Origin: Candidatus Paceibacter sp.
GTDB taxonomy: Bacteria; Patescibacteriota; Minisyncoccia; UBA6257; HR35
Direction: 5' to 3'
NCBI GenBank assembly: GCA_023255765.1
Contig: JAGDVT010000017.1
Span: forward strand, 1,397-27,619
Length of the DNA stretch: 26,223 bases
The notes beneath the pieces were generated by a model. The model was given only the letters and a program-made list of their open reading frames with translations. It did not search any database and was not told the origin of the DNA. Each line of letters opens with the position of its first letter. Position 1 is the first letter of the stretch. Of this stretch, positions 14,486 to 22,254 are shown piece by piece. The position numbers were made by a program, and so were the translations under genes.

Positions 14486-15671
14486 TTTCTTTCAAAAATT
14501 TCCATATATTAGAATTTTCTTTAAAATAAATCCCTAACTTTAATGCTTCTTTTTCGCTAAATTCTTTAGGATTATTTATTTTTTTTGAATTAATAATTAA
14601 TAATGGCACCGGTCCAAATTTATGTTTACCTGATTTTGTGTCTGTGATATGATCCCCGGTAATTACAAATATATCATTATAATTAAAAATTTTGCTTAAA
14701 AATTTATCAAATTTTTCAAAAAAATTTTTTTTCTTTTCAAAATTCTTGTCATGAGCTGCTTCATCTGCTTTCTTAAGATGAATATATATTACTTGAAAAT
14801 TTTTGTAAACCTTTTTATATGCTTGTGATGCTATCTTTAATTCGTTTTCTATATCTGTAGATTCTTCTAATGTGAATTCTTTAAAACCTACAGATATGCA
14901 TGTTCCTTTATCAACTCCATTTGTTGCTAAAACAATTCCATTTTTAAACTTATATTTTTTAAAAAAATTCGTAAGTTTTAATTTTTTGCTACCAGCTTCT
15001 CTTAAAAGTAAATAATTAGCAGGGAGAAAGCCTTTTTTAATTCTTATTTTATTTATGGAATGTTCTTTCAACAATTTATAGCATTCATCTAAAAATTTGT
15101 TCAATAATAAAGATGTTTTAATTGCAAGTCTTGAACTATCCAATGGATTTATTTTTTTTACTTTTTTATTGACACTGTATGGATCATTAGTAGTTATATT
15201 ATCCGATAATTTATGTTTAAACACCAATACTCCTCTATGACCTAGGGTATGATAAAAATTAAAAGGGATTTCAAATTTAATACTATTTATATCTTTAGCT
15301 AATTTGTTTAAACCATAAATTTCTCTACCTGCTCTTCTATCTATTACCCTTAAATTTTCATCTACTGTAGCAAAATTTGCTCTTATTGCAAGCCATCCAT
15401 TTTTATATTTAATTCCACTACCGATAGCTTCATATACACCTCTTTTAAACTTTTCTGGTTTTATCTTATACCCTAGAATAGATAAATTTGCTAAACCGCT
15501 TACGCTAAATTCCCCAAAACTTGGCCAATATTCTTTTGTTAAAGGATAAATATAACTTAAAAAACTTCTTTTAAGAATTGAGTTTATAAAATTTTTTTGA
15601 GCATTTCTAAGGGGGGTATTAACTCCCTTATCTGCAATTCCATCTATTAGAAAAAAAATTATTTTTTTCAT
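14475..15671 (-). CDS. apgM: 2,3-bisphosphoglycerate-independent phosphoglycerate mutase, archaeal (ApgM) type
   Basis: ApgM interconverts 3- and 2-phosphoglycerate in glycolysis and belongs to the alkaline phosphatase-like metalloenzymes. The 398-residue protein begins FFLIDGIAD with metal-ligand candidate Asp10. It carries the ApgM signatures YEAIGSGI, RANFATVD, DRRAGR (111-116), HR at 145-146 and NDPY (162-165). The C-terminal metal site is seen as DEAAHD and GDHITD. The segment expected to hold the phosphorylated serine reads VSGLANLSILGY; Ser58 fits, but the following Asp of the usual SD pair is Gly59. It overlaps the small membrane gene by 4 bp and argS by 11 bp. TGA is its stop codon. 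Confidence 0.88.
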   Translation of the reverse strand: MKKIIFFLIDGIADKGVNTPLRNAQKNFINSILKRSFLSYIYPLTKEYWPSFGEFSVSGLANLSILGYKIKPEKFKRGVYEAIGSGIKYKNGWLAIRANFATVDENLRVIDRRAGREIYGLNKLAKDINSIKFEIPFNFYHTLGHRGVLVFKHKLSDNITTNDPYSVNKKVKKINPLDSSRLAIKTSLLLNKFLDECYKLLKEHSINKIRIKKGFLPANYLLLREAGSKKLKLTNFFKKYKFKNGIVLATNGVDKGTCISVGFKEFTLEESTDIENELKIASQAYKKVYKNFQVIYIHLKKADEAAHDKNFEKKKNFFEKFDKFLSKIFNYNDIFVITGDHITDTKSGKHKFGPVPLLIINSKKINNPKEFSEKEALKLGIYFKENSNIWKFLKENVS

Positions 15672-15898
15672 TCTTTTTTATTTTCTTCGCTTAATCTCCT
15701 AAAATAAATTACCCAACCTGTTAAAATTAAAAGATTCAAAAGTATATTGATAAAAAAATTATAATATTTCAAAAGCCAAAAAAACCAAGAAAAAAATATT
15801 AAAGGTAAAAAAATTTCAAAAGCATAATCATGCACGCTAATTTCTTCGAAGTTAGTATTTGTTATTTTTTGAATAATATTCAATAATTTCTTTTTCAT
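15668..15898 (-). CDS. Small membrane protein of unknown function, 76 aa
   Basis: I do not recognise a family. The 76-residue product has a polar basic N-terminus of about 25 residues, two adjacent hydrophobic segments (about 28-46 and 49-66) and a charged tail RRLSEENKKE. It overlaps the end of ftsI by 47 bp in another frame and apgM by 4 bp, so it is embedded in one transcription unit with the division genes. The ATG start has no Shine-Dalgarno. Conservation of the overlap in relatives would decide whether it is real; its place at the ftsI 3' end suggests an envelope role. Confidence 0.6.
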   Translation of the reverse strand: MKKKLLNIIQKITNTNFEEISVHDYAFEIFLPLIFFSWFFWLLKYYNFFINILLNLLILTGWVIYFRRLSEENKKE

Positions 15899-17546
15899 TA
15901 TCAGGTTGTATGTTATAGTAATTAATCAAAAAATCAATCATTCTTTTGGCTAAAGGAACTGTTGTAACTAATGCTAAGCCCTGGTTGGGTTTATCTATCC
16001 TAACTAATATTATAAACCTAGGTTTACTTAAAGGAAAAATTACAACATAGGTATTAATAACCTTATCAGAATAACCAGGCCTATCTTCATAAGGAATATA
16101 TGCAGAACCAGTTTTGCCTCCTATTCTAAATCCTATAGTTCTTGCTTTTTTCCCACTTCCATTTATAGTAACTTTTTCCAATAATTCTTTAAATTTTTCA
16201 AAAGAACTAGGAGAGCCTATTTTAGTTACTTGAAATGTTTTTTGCTCATTTACAACATTATTTAATGAAATTATTTTATCTACAATAAGCAAATTATACA
16301 TAGCTCCATTGTTAGCAAAAGCATTAAAAGCCATAAGAAGATGCGCAGGTGAAATACTTATTCCATGACCAAAGCTGGCTGTATAAAAATTAATATCTCT
16401 TAAATCTCTATTTGGTTTTTCTAAATTTTTTAAATTGCCTTCCGATAAATTTGGTAAATCAATGATTGGCTTTTGATTAAATCTAAATTCTTTTAAATAA
16501 TTTAAAAATCTTACATGGCCCAATAATTTCTCAACATATATTGCACCAGTGTTTAGCGATTGTTCAAAAGCTTCTTGTAAAGTAATTAAACCCCTGCCCT
16601 TTTTATCAAAGTTATATATTCTCCATTGGTTAGCCTCAACATATCCAGCATCATAATATTTATCATTAGGATTATATACTTGACTATCTAACCCTGCAAA
16701 GAATGTAATAGATTTTAAAACAGAACCTGCTTCATAATTCTGTACCAATTTTGTCACAAAAAACTTAGGGTTTTCTTTGCTATATTCATTTGGATTATAA
16801 TTTGGTCTTTCAGCAACAGCTAAAACTTTGCCATCATTTGTAGTAACCGCAATCAACCCTCCTTCTGCTTGAAATTCTTTTATGCCTTCATCTAAGATTT
16901 TTTCTGCATATTTTTGCACAAAATAGTCTATATTTAAAACCAAATCAGAACCTGGAATAGCATTTTGCACTTTTCCAATTCCATAATAAATTCCTGGTTC
17001 CCCCCTTAAAAATTCATCATAATATTTTTCAATCCCATAAACACCTCTTAAAATTCCATTCTCTTCTGGTATCGTAAATCCTATTATCGTACTCAATAAA
17101 TTATTTTCTAAATAAACTCTTTTATATTTTTTTTCAATAAAAACAGAATCAAGTTTTAATTTTTCTACTTTATCTACAATATCTTTATTTACATCTTTTG
17201 CTATTATGAATGAATTTTTGCTATTTAAGTCAACTTCTTCTAAATTTAAAATATTTTTAATTTTTTTCAATTCTTCATTGGTATTTTTACTTTTTAGTGG
17301 ATTAAAATAAATATCATAAACTTCTTTAGTAGTAGCAATTAAATATAAATTACCATCTTTATCTTTAACATAAATATCACCTCTTTTAGGTAGTATCGTT
17401 CTTGTAATTTCAAATTCCTGGGTAGCATTTTTGAAATTAGCAGCATCTAAAACTTGTAATTTAAAGAGATATGCTATGGGCAAACTCCAAAAAACTAAAT
17501 TTATAGCTAATAAAAATAAATGTCCTAAATTAGTATTTTTTGACAT
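15852..17546 (-). CDS. ftsI: Division-type penicillin-binding protein (FtsI/PBP2-like transpeptidase)
   Basis: FtsI crosslinks septal peptidoglycan. The 564 residues start with one membrane anchor (about 9-28), a dimerisation domain with TILPKRGDIYV at 50-60, and a transpeptidase domain. Active-site motifs are SVLK (Ser275, Lys278) in YEAGSVLKSITFFAG, SLN at 330-332 and KTGS at 478-481. The chain ends soon after the transpeptidase domain with no PASTA repeats. The gene overlaps the ftsL-like gene by 17 bp upstream and a small membrane gene by 47 bp downstream, consistent with translational coupling within the mraZ operon. Confidence 0.93.
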   Translation of the reverse strand: MSKNTNLGHLFLLAINLVFWSLPIAYLFKLQVLDAANFKNATQEFEITRTILPKRGDIYVKDKDGNLYLIATTKEVYDIYFNPLKSKNTNEELKKIKNILNLEEVDLNSKNSFIIAKDVNKDIVDKVEKLKLDSVFIEKKYKRVYLENNLLSTIIGFTIPEENGILRGVYGIEKYYDEFLRGEPGIYYGIGKVQNAIPGSDLVLNIDYFVQKYAEKILDEGIKEFQAEGGLIAVTTNDGKVLAVAERPNYNPNEYSKENPKFFVTKLVQNYEAGSVLKSITFFAGLDSQVYNPNDKYYDAGYVEANQWRIYNFDKKGRGLITLQEAFEQSLNTGAIYVEKLLGHVRFLNYLKEFRFNQKPIIDLPNLSEGNLKNLEKPNRDLRDINFYTASFGHGISISPAHLLMAFNAFANNGAMYNLLIVDKIISLNNVVNEQKTFQVTKIGSPSSFEKFKELLEKVTINGSGKKARTIGFRIGGKTGSAYIPYEDRPGYSDKVINTYVVIFPLSKPRFIILVRIDKPNQGLALVTTVPLAKRMIDFLINYYNIQPDNEKEIIEYYSKNNKY

Positions 17547-17841
17547 TATTATTTAAAGATAAGACTCGCACATTAACTAAATATGTTCTTTCTGCCTCAG
17601 TTAAGTTTTTGAATTCTAAGAAACTATTATATATTTTAAAAATATAATATGAAATTAATTGGTTTTCATTTTTAGTTTTCTCAAGCTGGTCTCTGAGCTC
17701 AAGAACAACATTACCTATAGCCCGAGACCAGCTTCTTTCATGCATCAACATACCTATCTCTAAAAGTATTATCATCATTAGAATTAATGGCCAATAAAAA
17801 GGCGGCTTGCTTTTTAAAGTTTTATTTTTATTCTTGCTCAT
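17530..17841 (-). CDS. FtsL-like single-pass division protein
   Basis: The 103-residue product has a basic cytoplasmic start rich in Lys and Asn, one membrane helix (about 16-32, WPLILMMIILLEIGMLM), and an outside helical region likely to coil (about 40-75, LELRDQLEKTKNENQL). This is the size and layout of FtsL, which joins FtsB/DivIC and FtsQ in the divisome. It lies exactly where ftsL normally sits, between rsmH (14 bp overlap) and ftsI (17 bp overlap). FtsL proteins are poorly conserved, so the name rests on topology and position. Confidence 0.65.
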   Translation of the reverse strand: MSKNKNKTLKSKPPFYWPLILMMIILLEIGMLMHERSWSRAIGNVVLELRDQLEKTKNENQLISYYIFKIYNSFLEFKNLTEAERTYLVNVRVLSLNNNVKKY

Positions 17842-18706
17842 TTTTTAAAATTGCTCTTAATTTCGCCGATCTTGCACTAGGATTTTCTAATTTTTCGCTT
17901 TCAGATGGTCTTACAACTTTTTTAGTTAAAATTTTTGCTCCTTTTGATTTTAGCTTTTTAAAAACTTTTTTAACTACTTTATCTTCTAAACCTTGAAATG
18001 TAATTACAACAATTCTTCCTCCCTTTTTTAAAATTTCATAAGCATCTTCTAAGCCTATCTCTAAATTTTCAAGTTCATTATTAATGTAACTTCTTAAAGC
18101 CATAAATGTTTTAGTTGCAGGATGTATTTTTTTTCTTCTAGGCACAACCCTGACAATTAATTCACTTAATTCTTTTGCAGTTTCAATTTTTTTAATTTTT
18201 CTCCTTTTTACAATTTCTTCTGCAATTTTACTAGCATATTTTTCTTCTCCATAGGTTTTTAAAATATTTTCAAGTTTTTCTTTTGAAAAATAATTGACAA
18301 CTTCAAAAGCTGTAATTTTTACATCGAAAGGATTTATTCTCATATCTAAAAATGAATTTTCATTAAAACTAAAACCTCTTTTTGAATTTTTATAATGCCA
18401 CATAGATATACCTAAATCGAAAATAACTCCTTTTATATTTGTAAACTTCTCTTCCCTAACTACCTTTTTAATGTTTTTAAAATTTTCGTTTTTTAAAATT
18501 ATGTTTTTATGTTTCATATAACTTTTTTTATAAATTTCGACTAAATATGGATCCCATTCTAGAGCCAAGATTTTCCCATCAGGTAATATATACTTTAGAA
18601 TCTCAAATGAGTGACCTCCTAATCCAAAAGTTGCATCAACAAAATTTTCATTAGGCTTTGGATCAAGATAAAAAATAACTTCTTTTAAAAGTACTGGCTT
18701 GTGCAT
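17828..18706 (-). CDS. rsmH: 16S rRNA (cytosine(1402)-N4)-methyltransferase RsmH
   Basis: RsmH (MraW) methylates N4 of C1402 in 16S rRNA using S-adenosylmethionine. The 292-residue protein begins with the usual HKPVLLKEV and has the SAM-binding DATFGLGGHS at 24-33. FDLGIS near 115-121, the RGFSF motif, DMRINP, and the C-terminal RPSESEKLENPSARSAKLRA block are all standard. It follows mraZ with a one-base stop/start overlap (TAATG) and overlaps the ftsL-like gene by 14 bp. This is the normal mra order. Confidence 0.96.
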   Translation of the reverse strand: MHKPVLLKEVIFYLDPKPNENFVDATFGLGGHSFEILKYILPDGKILALEWDPYLVEIYKKSYMKHKNIILKNENFKNIKKVVREEKFTNIKGVIFDLGISMWHYKNSKRGFSFNENSFLDMRINPFDVKITAFEVVNYFSKEKLENILKTYGEEKYASKIAEEIVKRRKIKKIETAKELSELIVRVVPRRKKIHPATKTFMALRSYINNELENLEIGLEDAYEILKKGGRIVVITFQGLEDKVVKKVFKKLKSKGAKILTKKVVRPSESEKLENPSARSAKLRAILKNEQE

Positions 18707-19137
18707 TATATTCCTAAATCTGAGAGCTTTTCAGCAATTTCTTCTGAACTTTCTTCTGATTGCTTCTTATATTCTTCCCATTTTTTCTCATCCCAAATTT
18801 CTATTCTATTGTACATTCCTACAATTACCACTTTTTTTTCTAAATTTGCATACCTTCTCAAAGTTTCTGGTATTAATACTCTTCCCTGATTGTCTATTTC
18901 TGTTTCAAATGCTCCTGATAATATTAATCTTGCAAAAGCCCTTGCATTTGATTGGCTTAATGGTAAGTTCGTAATTTTATTTACCACCTTCTCCCACTCA
19001 GATTTCGAAAAACCAAATATACATTGATCGATACCCCTTGTTAAAATTAAGCCTTCAGCAAATTTTTGCCTAAATTTAGCAGGTATTGATATTCTTCCTT
19101 TTTGATCTAAGTTGTGTTTATATTCTCCTATTAGCAT
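18706..19137 (-). CDS. mraZ: Transcriptional regulator MraZ
   Basis: MraZ is a ring-forming AbrB-like DNA-binding protein that controls its own division and cell-wall operon. The 143 residues contain two MraZ half-domains: MLIGEYKHNLDQKGRISIPAKFR at the start and a second copy containing ETEIDNQGRVLIPETLR near 78-94. The C-terminus is acidic and serine rich. It is the first gene of a run of overlapping genes reaching argS. Its upstream region has GTGG repeats at roughly 10-bp spacing, the expected form of an MraZ operator, suggesting autoregulation. Confidence 0.95.
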   Translation of the reverse strand: MLIGEYKHNLDQKGRISIPAKFRQKFAEGLILTRGIDQCIFGFSKSEWEKVVNKITNLPLSQSNARAFARLILSGAFETEIDNQGRVLIPETLRRYANLEKKVVIVGMYNRIEIWDEKKWEEYKKQSEESSEEIAEKLSDLGI

Positions 19138-19146
19138 TTATCCACA
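19138..19146 (+). promoter_or_regulatory. DnaA box 1 (TTATCCACA)
   Basis: Perfect match to the consensus DnaA 9-mer, directly abutting the mraZ start codon. It is part of a 21-bp direct repeat with box 2. Confidence 0.5.
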
Positions 19147-19158
19147 ATTTCCACTGTT

Positions 19159-19167
19159 TTATCCACA
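19159..19167 (+). promoter_or_regulatory. DnaA box 2 (TTATCCACA)
   Basis: Second perfect match, same orientation, 21 bp from box 1, within the presumed mraZ leader. It overlaps a GTGG repeat, so MraZ and DnaA could compete here, or the match may simply reflect the MraZ sites. Confidence 0.5.
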
Positions 19168-19334
19168 ATTTACCACTTTAATTAACTTTTATTCCATTTT
19201 ATACCACTTAAATTTTAAAAGCAAATTAAAAAAGCCTTTGCACATTTACAAAAGCTTTTTAAATACTGATTATTTATACATTCATCCACCTTGCTTCCAC
19301 TTTTAAAGTCTTTTATTCTTTAGAATTTTTTGTT

Positions 19335-19368
19335 AAAAAAGTAATAGCCCCCGACTGGGGGCTATTAC
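19335..19368 (-). terminator. Intrinsic terminator of the 23-aa basic peptide gene
   Basis: A perfect 12-bp stem GTAATAGCCCCC/GGGGGCTATTAC with a 4-nt loop is followed on the minus strand by six T. It begins one base after the stop codon of the tiny gene. It is the strongest terminator in the window. Confidence 0.93.
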
Positions 19369-19440
19369 TTACTTCTTCTTTTTCTTTGCACCTCCTTTCT
19401 TTGCCATAGTTTTTTTGGCCGCCGCCTTTTTTTTGGCCAT
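19369..19440 (-). CDS. Tiny lysine/alanine-rich basic peptide, 23 aa (histone-H1-tail-like)
   Basis: A 24-codon frame starts ATG, begins MAKKKAAAKK and ends with five lysines; 12 of 23 residues are Lys and there are no acidic residues. No known family is assigned; composition resembles lysine/alanine tails of bacterial histone-H1-like DNA-binding proteins, so nucleic-acid binding is inferred. The frame is bracketed by a TTGATT-16-TATAAT promoter, a 5'-leader hairpin and a perfect terminator touching its stop, which makes it a complete transcription unit. Alanine codons GCC/GCG are unusual for such an AT-rich genome. There is no good Shine-Dalgarno before the ATG. An alternative is that the transcript is a non-coding RNA. 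Confidence 0.65.
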   Translation of the reverse strand: MAKKKAAAKKTMAKKGGAKKKKK

Positions 19441-19459
19441 TGGTTTTTTATTTAATTTT

Positions 19460-19482
19460 AACCAGGCCGACCAAACCTGGTT
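19460..19482 (-). other. Leader hairpin before the 23-aa gene
   Basis: AACCAGG and CCTGGTT pair for 7 bp around a 9-nt loop, about 20 nt upstream of the tiny gene's ATG. It may stabilise the mRNA or control translation; no T-tract follows on the minus strand, so it is not a terminator. Confidence 0.55.
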
Positions 19483-19540
19483 TTAATTTTTTGTCGTGTG
19501 CAATTTTTTCTTTATCTACAAACAATTACTTTATTTATAT

Positions 19541-19568
19541 ATTATAATATAAACTTTTTGAAAATCAA
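19541..19568 (-). promoter_or_regulatory. Promoter of the 23-aa basic peptide gene
   Basis: TTGATT (19563-19568) and TATAAT (19541-19546) on the minus strand with a 16-nt spacer. The start would lie about 95 nt before the ATG, giving this tiny gene one of the longest leaders in the window. Confidence 0.6.
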
Positions 19569-19576
19569 GTCTGAAT

Positions 19577-19585
19577 TGTGGATAA
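19577..19585 (-). promoter_or_regulatory. DnaA box 3 (TTATCCACA)
   Basis: Perfect consensus match on the minus strand, directly after the murB stop codon and just upstream of the tiny gene's -35 box. It is inverted relative to boxes 1 and 2. Confidence 0.5.
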
Positions 19586-19586
19586 C

Positions 19587-20513
19587 TTAAAGGATTTTAA
19601 TTTCAAGATCAAGATTTATCTTAAATTTATTTTTTACCTCCTCTTTTGTAAGTTCAATTAAACTTAAAACATCTTTTGCGCTTGCATTACCAACATTAAT
19701 AATAAAGTTTGCATGCTTTTCAGAAATTTTTGCACCACCAATTTGCCTTCCTTTTAAACCTGCTTTCTCTATAAAATATGCAGCCGGTATTTTATCCCCT
19801 CTTATAACATTATCTTTTCTTGCTAATTCTATTAATTCTTCATTTAAATCATTTAATTTTAAATTTTTAAAAATGCTACCTATGTTTGGATATTCTAAGG
19901 GATGCTTTTCTTTTCTATAATTTATTTTTTCATACATAATTTTTAAAAGTTCATTTTTATCAAAACCAGGCTCTAATTTAAGTTTAATTTCTGTAATTAA
20001 CCATTCATTATTCTTTTTAAAAAAAGAATTTCTATATTCAAATTCGCAATCTTCTTTTTTGAAAACTTTAAATATTTTATTTTTTAAATTAATCGCACTT
20101 ACTTCTAAAACTAAATCTTTTATTTCGAAACCAAAACAACCAGCATTATTTACGATTGCTCCTCCTATTGTACCAGGCAATCCTCCTGCCCATTCTAATC
20201 CTTTATAACCCAAATTACATGCTTCAAAAACTAATTCTGGCATATTTTTGCTGCTACCTACTATAACAGTGCCATCCTCAAAATAATTTACATAATCAAA
20301 AGCTGGTTTAATTATAATTCCATCAAAGCCTTCATCTTTAATTAGTAAATTACTACCTCCTCCTAAAATAAAAAATTCTATTTTGTTTTTTTCTATAAAA
20401 TCAATAAGTTCTTCAATATCTTTTAAATCTTTAATAGTAGTAAAGAATCTTGCTGGCCCTCCTATTTTAAAAGTATTAAAATTTTTCAATAAAATATTCT
20501 CTTCAATAAGCAT
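19587..20513 (-). CDS. murB: UDP-N-acetylenolpyruvoylglucosamine reductase MurB
   Basis: MurB is the FAD enzyme that uses NADPH to reduce UDP-GlcNAc-enolpyruvate to UDP-MurNAc, the second committed step of peptidoglycan precursor synthesis. The 308-residue protein has FKIGGPARFF (15-24), GGGSNLL (51-57), GLEWAGGLPGTIGGA (105-119) with NNAG following, and YRNSFF (160-165). The catalytic serine is in GSIFKN (Ser213), and the C-terminal DLEIKIL contains the late active-site Glu304. Length and the short form with YRNSFF fit a type II enzyme. It starts 2 nt after pepA and ends just before a DnaA-box/promoter region. Confidence 0.96.
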   Translation of the reverse strand: MLIEENILLKNFNTFKIGGPARFFTTIKDLKDIEELIDFIEKNKIEFFILGGGSNLLIKDEGFDGIIIKPAFDYVNYFEDGTVIVGSSKNMPELVFEACNLGYKGLEWAGGLPGTIGGAIVNNAGCFGFEIKDLVLEVSAINLKNKIFKVFKKEDCEFEYRNSFFKKNNEWLITEIKLKLEPGFDKNELLKIMYEKINYRKEKHPLEYPNIGSIFKNLKLNDLNEELIELARKDNVIRGDKIPAAYFIEKAGLKGRQIGGAKISEKHANFIINVGNASAKDVLSLIELTKEEVKNKFKINLDLEIKIL

Positions 20514-20515
20514 TT

Positions 20516-22021
20516 TTAAATAATTTCTTTAATTTCATCAAAATTTTCGCAAAATTCTCTTATTAAATTTACTCCATAACCCGTTGAACCTTTATTCAAG
20601 CCATCCTCTTCCGAAGCTACCATTTTTGGCGCAATATCGATATGCACAAAATTTAGCGGTTTAGCAAACTCCCATAAAAACATAGCTCCATGAATTGCAC
20701 CACCATATTTTGTTTTACCTATATTAAATATATCAGCGAAATTACTTTCGATATCTTTTTTATAAATATCCCATAATGGTAAAGGCCATAATAAATCTCC
20801 TGAAAGTTCTGAAATCTTTAATATAAAATCTTGCAATTCTTTTTTATTTGTAAATAAAGCACTAGCTTTATTCCCAAGTGCGATCATAGAAGCACCTGTT
20901 AATGTTGAAAGCTCAAATATTAATGAGGGTTTAAAAAATTTTTTAGAATAGTCAATAGCATCTGCTAAAATTATCCTACCTTCAGCATCTGTTGAGCCAA
21001 CTTCTATTGTTTTTCCAGAAATAGTTTTTAAAATATCACCTGGTCTATAACTTTCTCCAGAAGGCATATTTTCTGCTAAAGGTATTAATGTTTTAAAGTT
21101 AATAGAATAATTTAATCTTTGAATTAAAATTGAAGCTGCTAAAACAGAAGCCGCACCAGACATATCTAAATGCATTTCGTTCATATAATCTGAAGGCTTT
21201 ATTTGCAATCCTCCCGAGTCAAATGTAATTCCTTTTCCAATAAAATGCACTTCTTTCCCCTTTCTATTGTTTTCTAGAATAGCTAAATATGGTTTTTCTT
21301 TTGAACCTCTTGATACACCTAATATACCGCCTGCTCCTATCTTCTTTAATTTATTCTCATCCAAGATTGTTAATTTAAGTTCTATATCTTTGAGGCTTTC
21401 TTTAATAATTTCGATAAAATTAGACGGCGTTAGCTCTCCTCCTGGTAGATTAGATAATAATCTTGCTCTATTAATTTCTTCACCTATTATAATTCCTTTA
21501 TTTATTGATTTTTTGATTTCATTTAAGAGCCTGGAATTAACCATAATTTCAATTTCTTTTATTTCATTCCAGCCTTCCTTGGGAGGAGTTTTGTATATTC
21601 TGGAAAAATCAAAATCAGCCAACAAAAAATTTATGGCTAAAACCTCGGCTAATTTATTTAAATTTAAATTATTGTTAATCAGAAGATCTTCTAAATAAAT
21701 AGTAAATTTTTCAATCTTGTTTGTTTTTAAAAAATTAAAAATTTTTCTTAGTTCCACATAAAAATTGTAAAAACTAAAATTATTTTTTTTAAATTTTATA
21801 TAAGCAAAAGCACCAAAAGGAGTATAGCATAAATATTTATCATGCGACTTAAAATATTTATATGTATTTTTAAGGAAATTCTTCAAATCTTGATTAGAAA
21901 ACAAAAAACCTTTTGAATTTTCTATATTATCATCTTTATCTACGATTAAAGTTAAGCTTTTAGTTTTAGATTCGGGTAAAACTTTAAATTTTATTTTATT
22001 TTTAAAGAATTCAGAATACAT
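20516..22021 (-). CDS. pepA: Cytosolic aminopeptidase (M17, leucyl aminopeptidase PepA)
   Basis: M17 enzymes are dizinc peptidases removing N-terminal residues and form hexamers. The 501-residue protein has a variable N-terminal domain (1-165) and a conserved catalytic domain. GKGITFDSGGLQIKP contains Lys263, Asp268 and Lys275; Asp286 is in HLDMSGA, and STDAEGR at 343-349 is the family signature (usually NTDAEGR) with Asp345, Glu347 and Arg349. It shares one base with the rpsR stop (TAATG) and is followed by murB, so it is in the rpsR-pepA-murB unit. Confidence 0.94.
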   Translation of the reverse strand: MYSEFFKNKIKFKVLPESKTKSLTLIVDKDDNIENSKGFLFSNQDLKNFLKNTYKYFKSHDKYLCYTPFGAFAYIKFKKNNFSFYNFYVELRKIFNFLKTNKIEKFTIYLEDLLINNNLNLNKLAEVLAINFLLADFDFSRIYKTPPKEGWNEIKEIEIMVNSRLLNEIKKSINKGIIIGEEINRARLLSNLPGGELTPSNFIEIIKESLKDIELKLTILDENKLKKIGAGGILGVSRGSKEKPYLAILENNRKGKEVHFIGKGITFDSGGLQIKPSDYMNEMHLDMSGAASVLAASILIQRLNYSINFKTLIPLAENMPSGESYRPGDILKTISGKTIEVGSTDAEGRIILADAIDYSKKFFKPSLIFELSTLTGASMIALGNKASALFTNKKELQDFILKISELSGDLLWPLPLWDIYKKDIESNFADIFNIGKTKYGGAIHGAMFLWEFAKPLNFVHIDIAPKMVASEEDGLNKGSTGYGVNLIREFCENFDEIKEII

Positions 22022-22215
22022 TATGGAAGATAAGGCAATAAAGCCATCTGTCTCGCTCTTTTAATTGCTTGAGCTAATTTTCTTTGATGTCTTGCACAAA
22101 GTCCTGTCTTTCTTCTATTTTTAATCTTCATACCAGCACTTATAAATTTTTTCAATATATCAACTTCTTTGTAATCTATTTCTTTTGCATTTTGTGAACA
22201 AAAATAACAAGTCAT
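22021..22215 (-). CDS. rpsR: 30S ribosomal protein S18
   Basis: S18 binds the platform of the small subunit with S6. The 64-residue protein has the classic core: IDYKEVDILKKFISAG, then KIKNRRKTGLCARHQRKLAQAIKRAR and a short LLPYL tail. An N-terminal CYFC plus Cys and His in LCARH could form a zinc site, as in the C+ class of ribosomal proteins. The gene is not next to rpsF here. Upstream is a -10 box 9 nt from the ATG with no Shine-Dalgarno. Confidence 0.95.
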   Translation of the reverse strand: MTCYFCSQNAKEIDYKEVDILKKFISAGMKIKNRRKTGLCARHQRKLAQAIKRARQMALLPYLP

Positions 22216-22224
22216 TTTAAATTA

Positions 22225-22230
22225 ATTATA
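22225..22230 (-). promoter_or_regulatory. rpsR -10 box
   Basis: TATAAT on the minus strand, 9 nt before the rpsR ATG, within the 39-bp pheT-rpsR gap. It suggests a separate near-leaderless promoter for rpsR-pepA-murB. Confidence 0.5.
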
Positions 22231-22254
22231 AATGAAGTTAAAAAGAAAATCAAC

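Larger units (their letters stand above)
19138..19207 (-). promoter_or_regulatory. mra operon promoter and GTGG-repeat (MraZ-box-like) operator
   Basis: On the minus strand GTGG occurs at 19204-19207, 19173-19176, 19163-19166, 19151-19154 and 19142-19145. The last four are 9-12 bp apart, right up to the mraZ ATG. A TATAAA at 19198-19203 would start a leader of about 53 nt containing the cluster. MraZ proteins are known to bind short direct repeats containing TGG at about one helical turn; that this set is the operator is inference. Two of the repeats coincide with perfect DnaA boxes. Confidence 0.65.

Noticed and set aside
19138..19586. Definite replication origin
   Set aside because: Three DnaA boxes are suggestive, but there is no dnaA nearby, no strand switch, and the boxes coincide with MraZ-like repeats.
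21267..21698. 143-codon plus-strand frame opposite pepA
   Set aside because: Antisense to a conserved part of pepA with no domain or promoter; an artefact of AT-rich composition.
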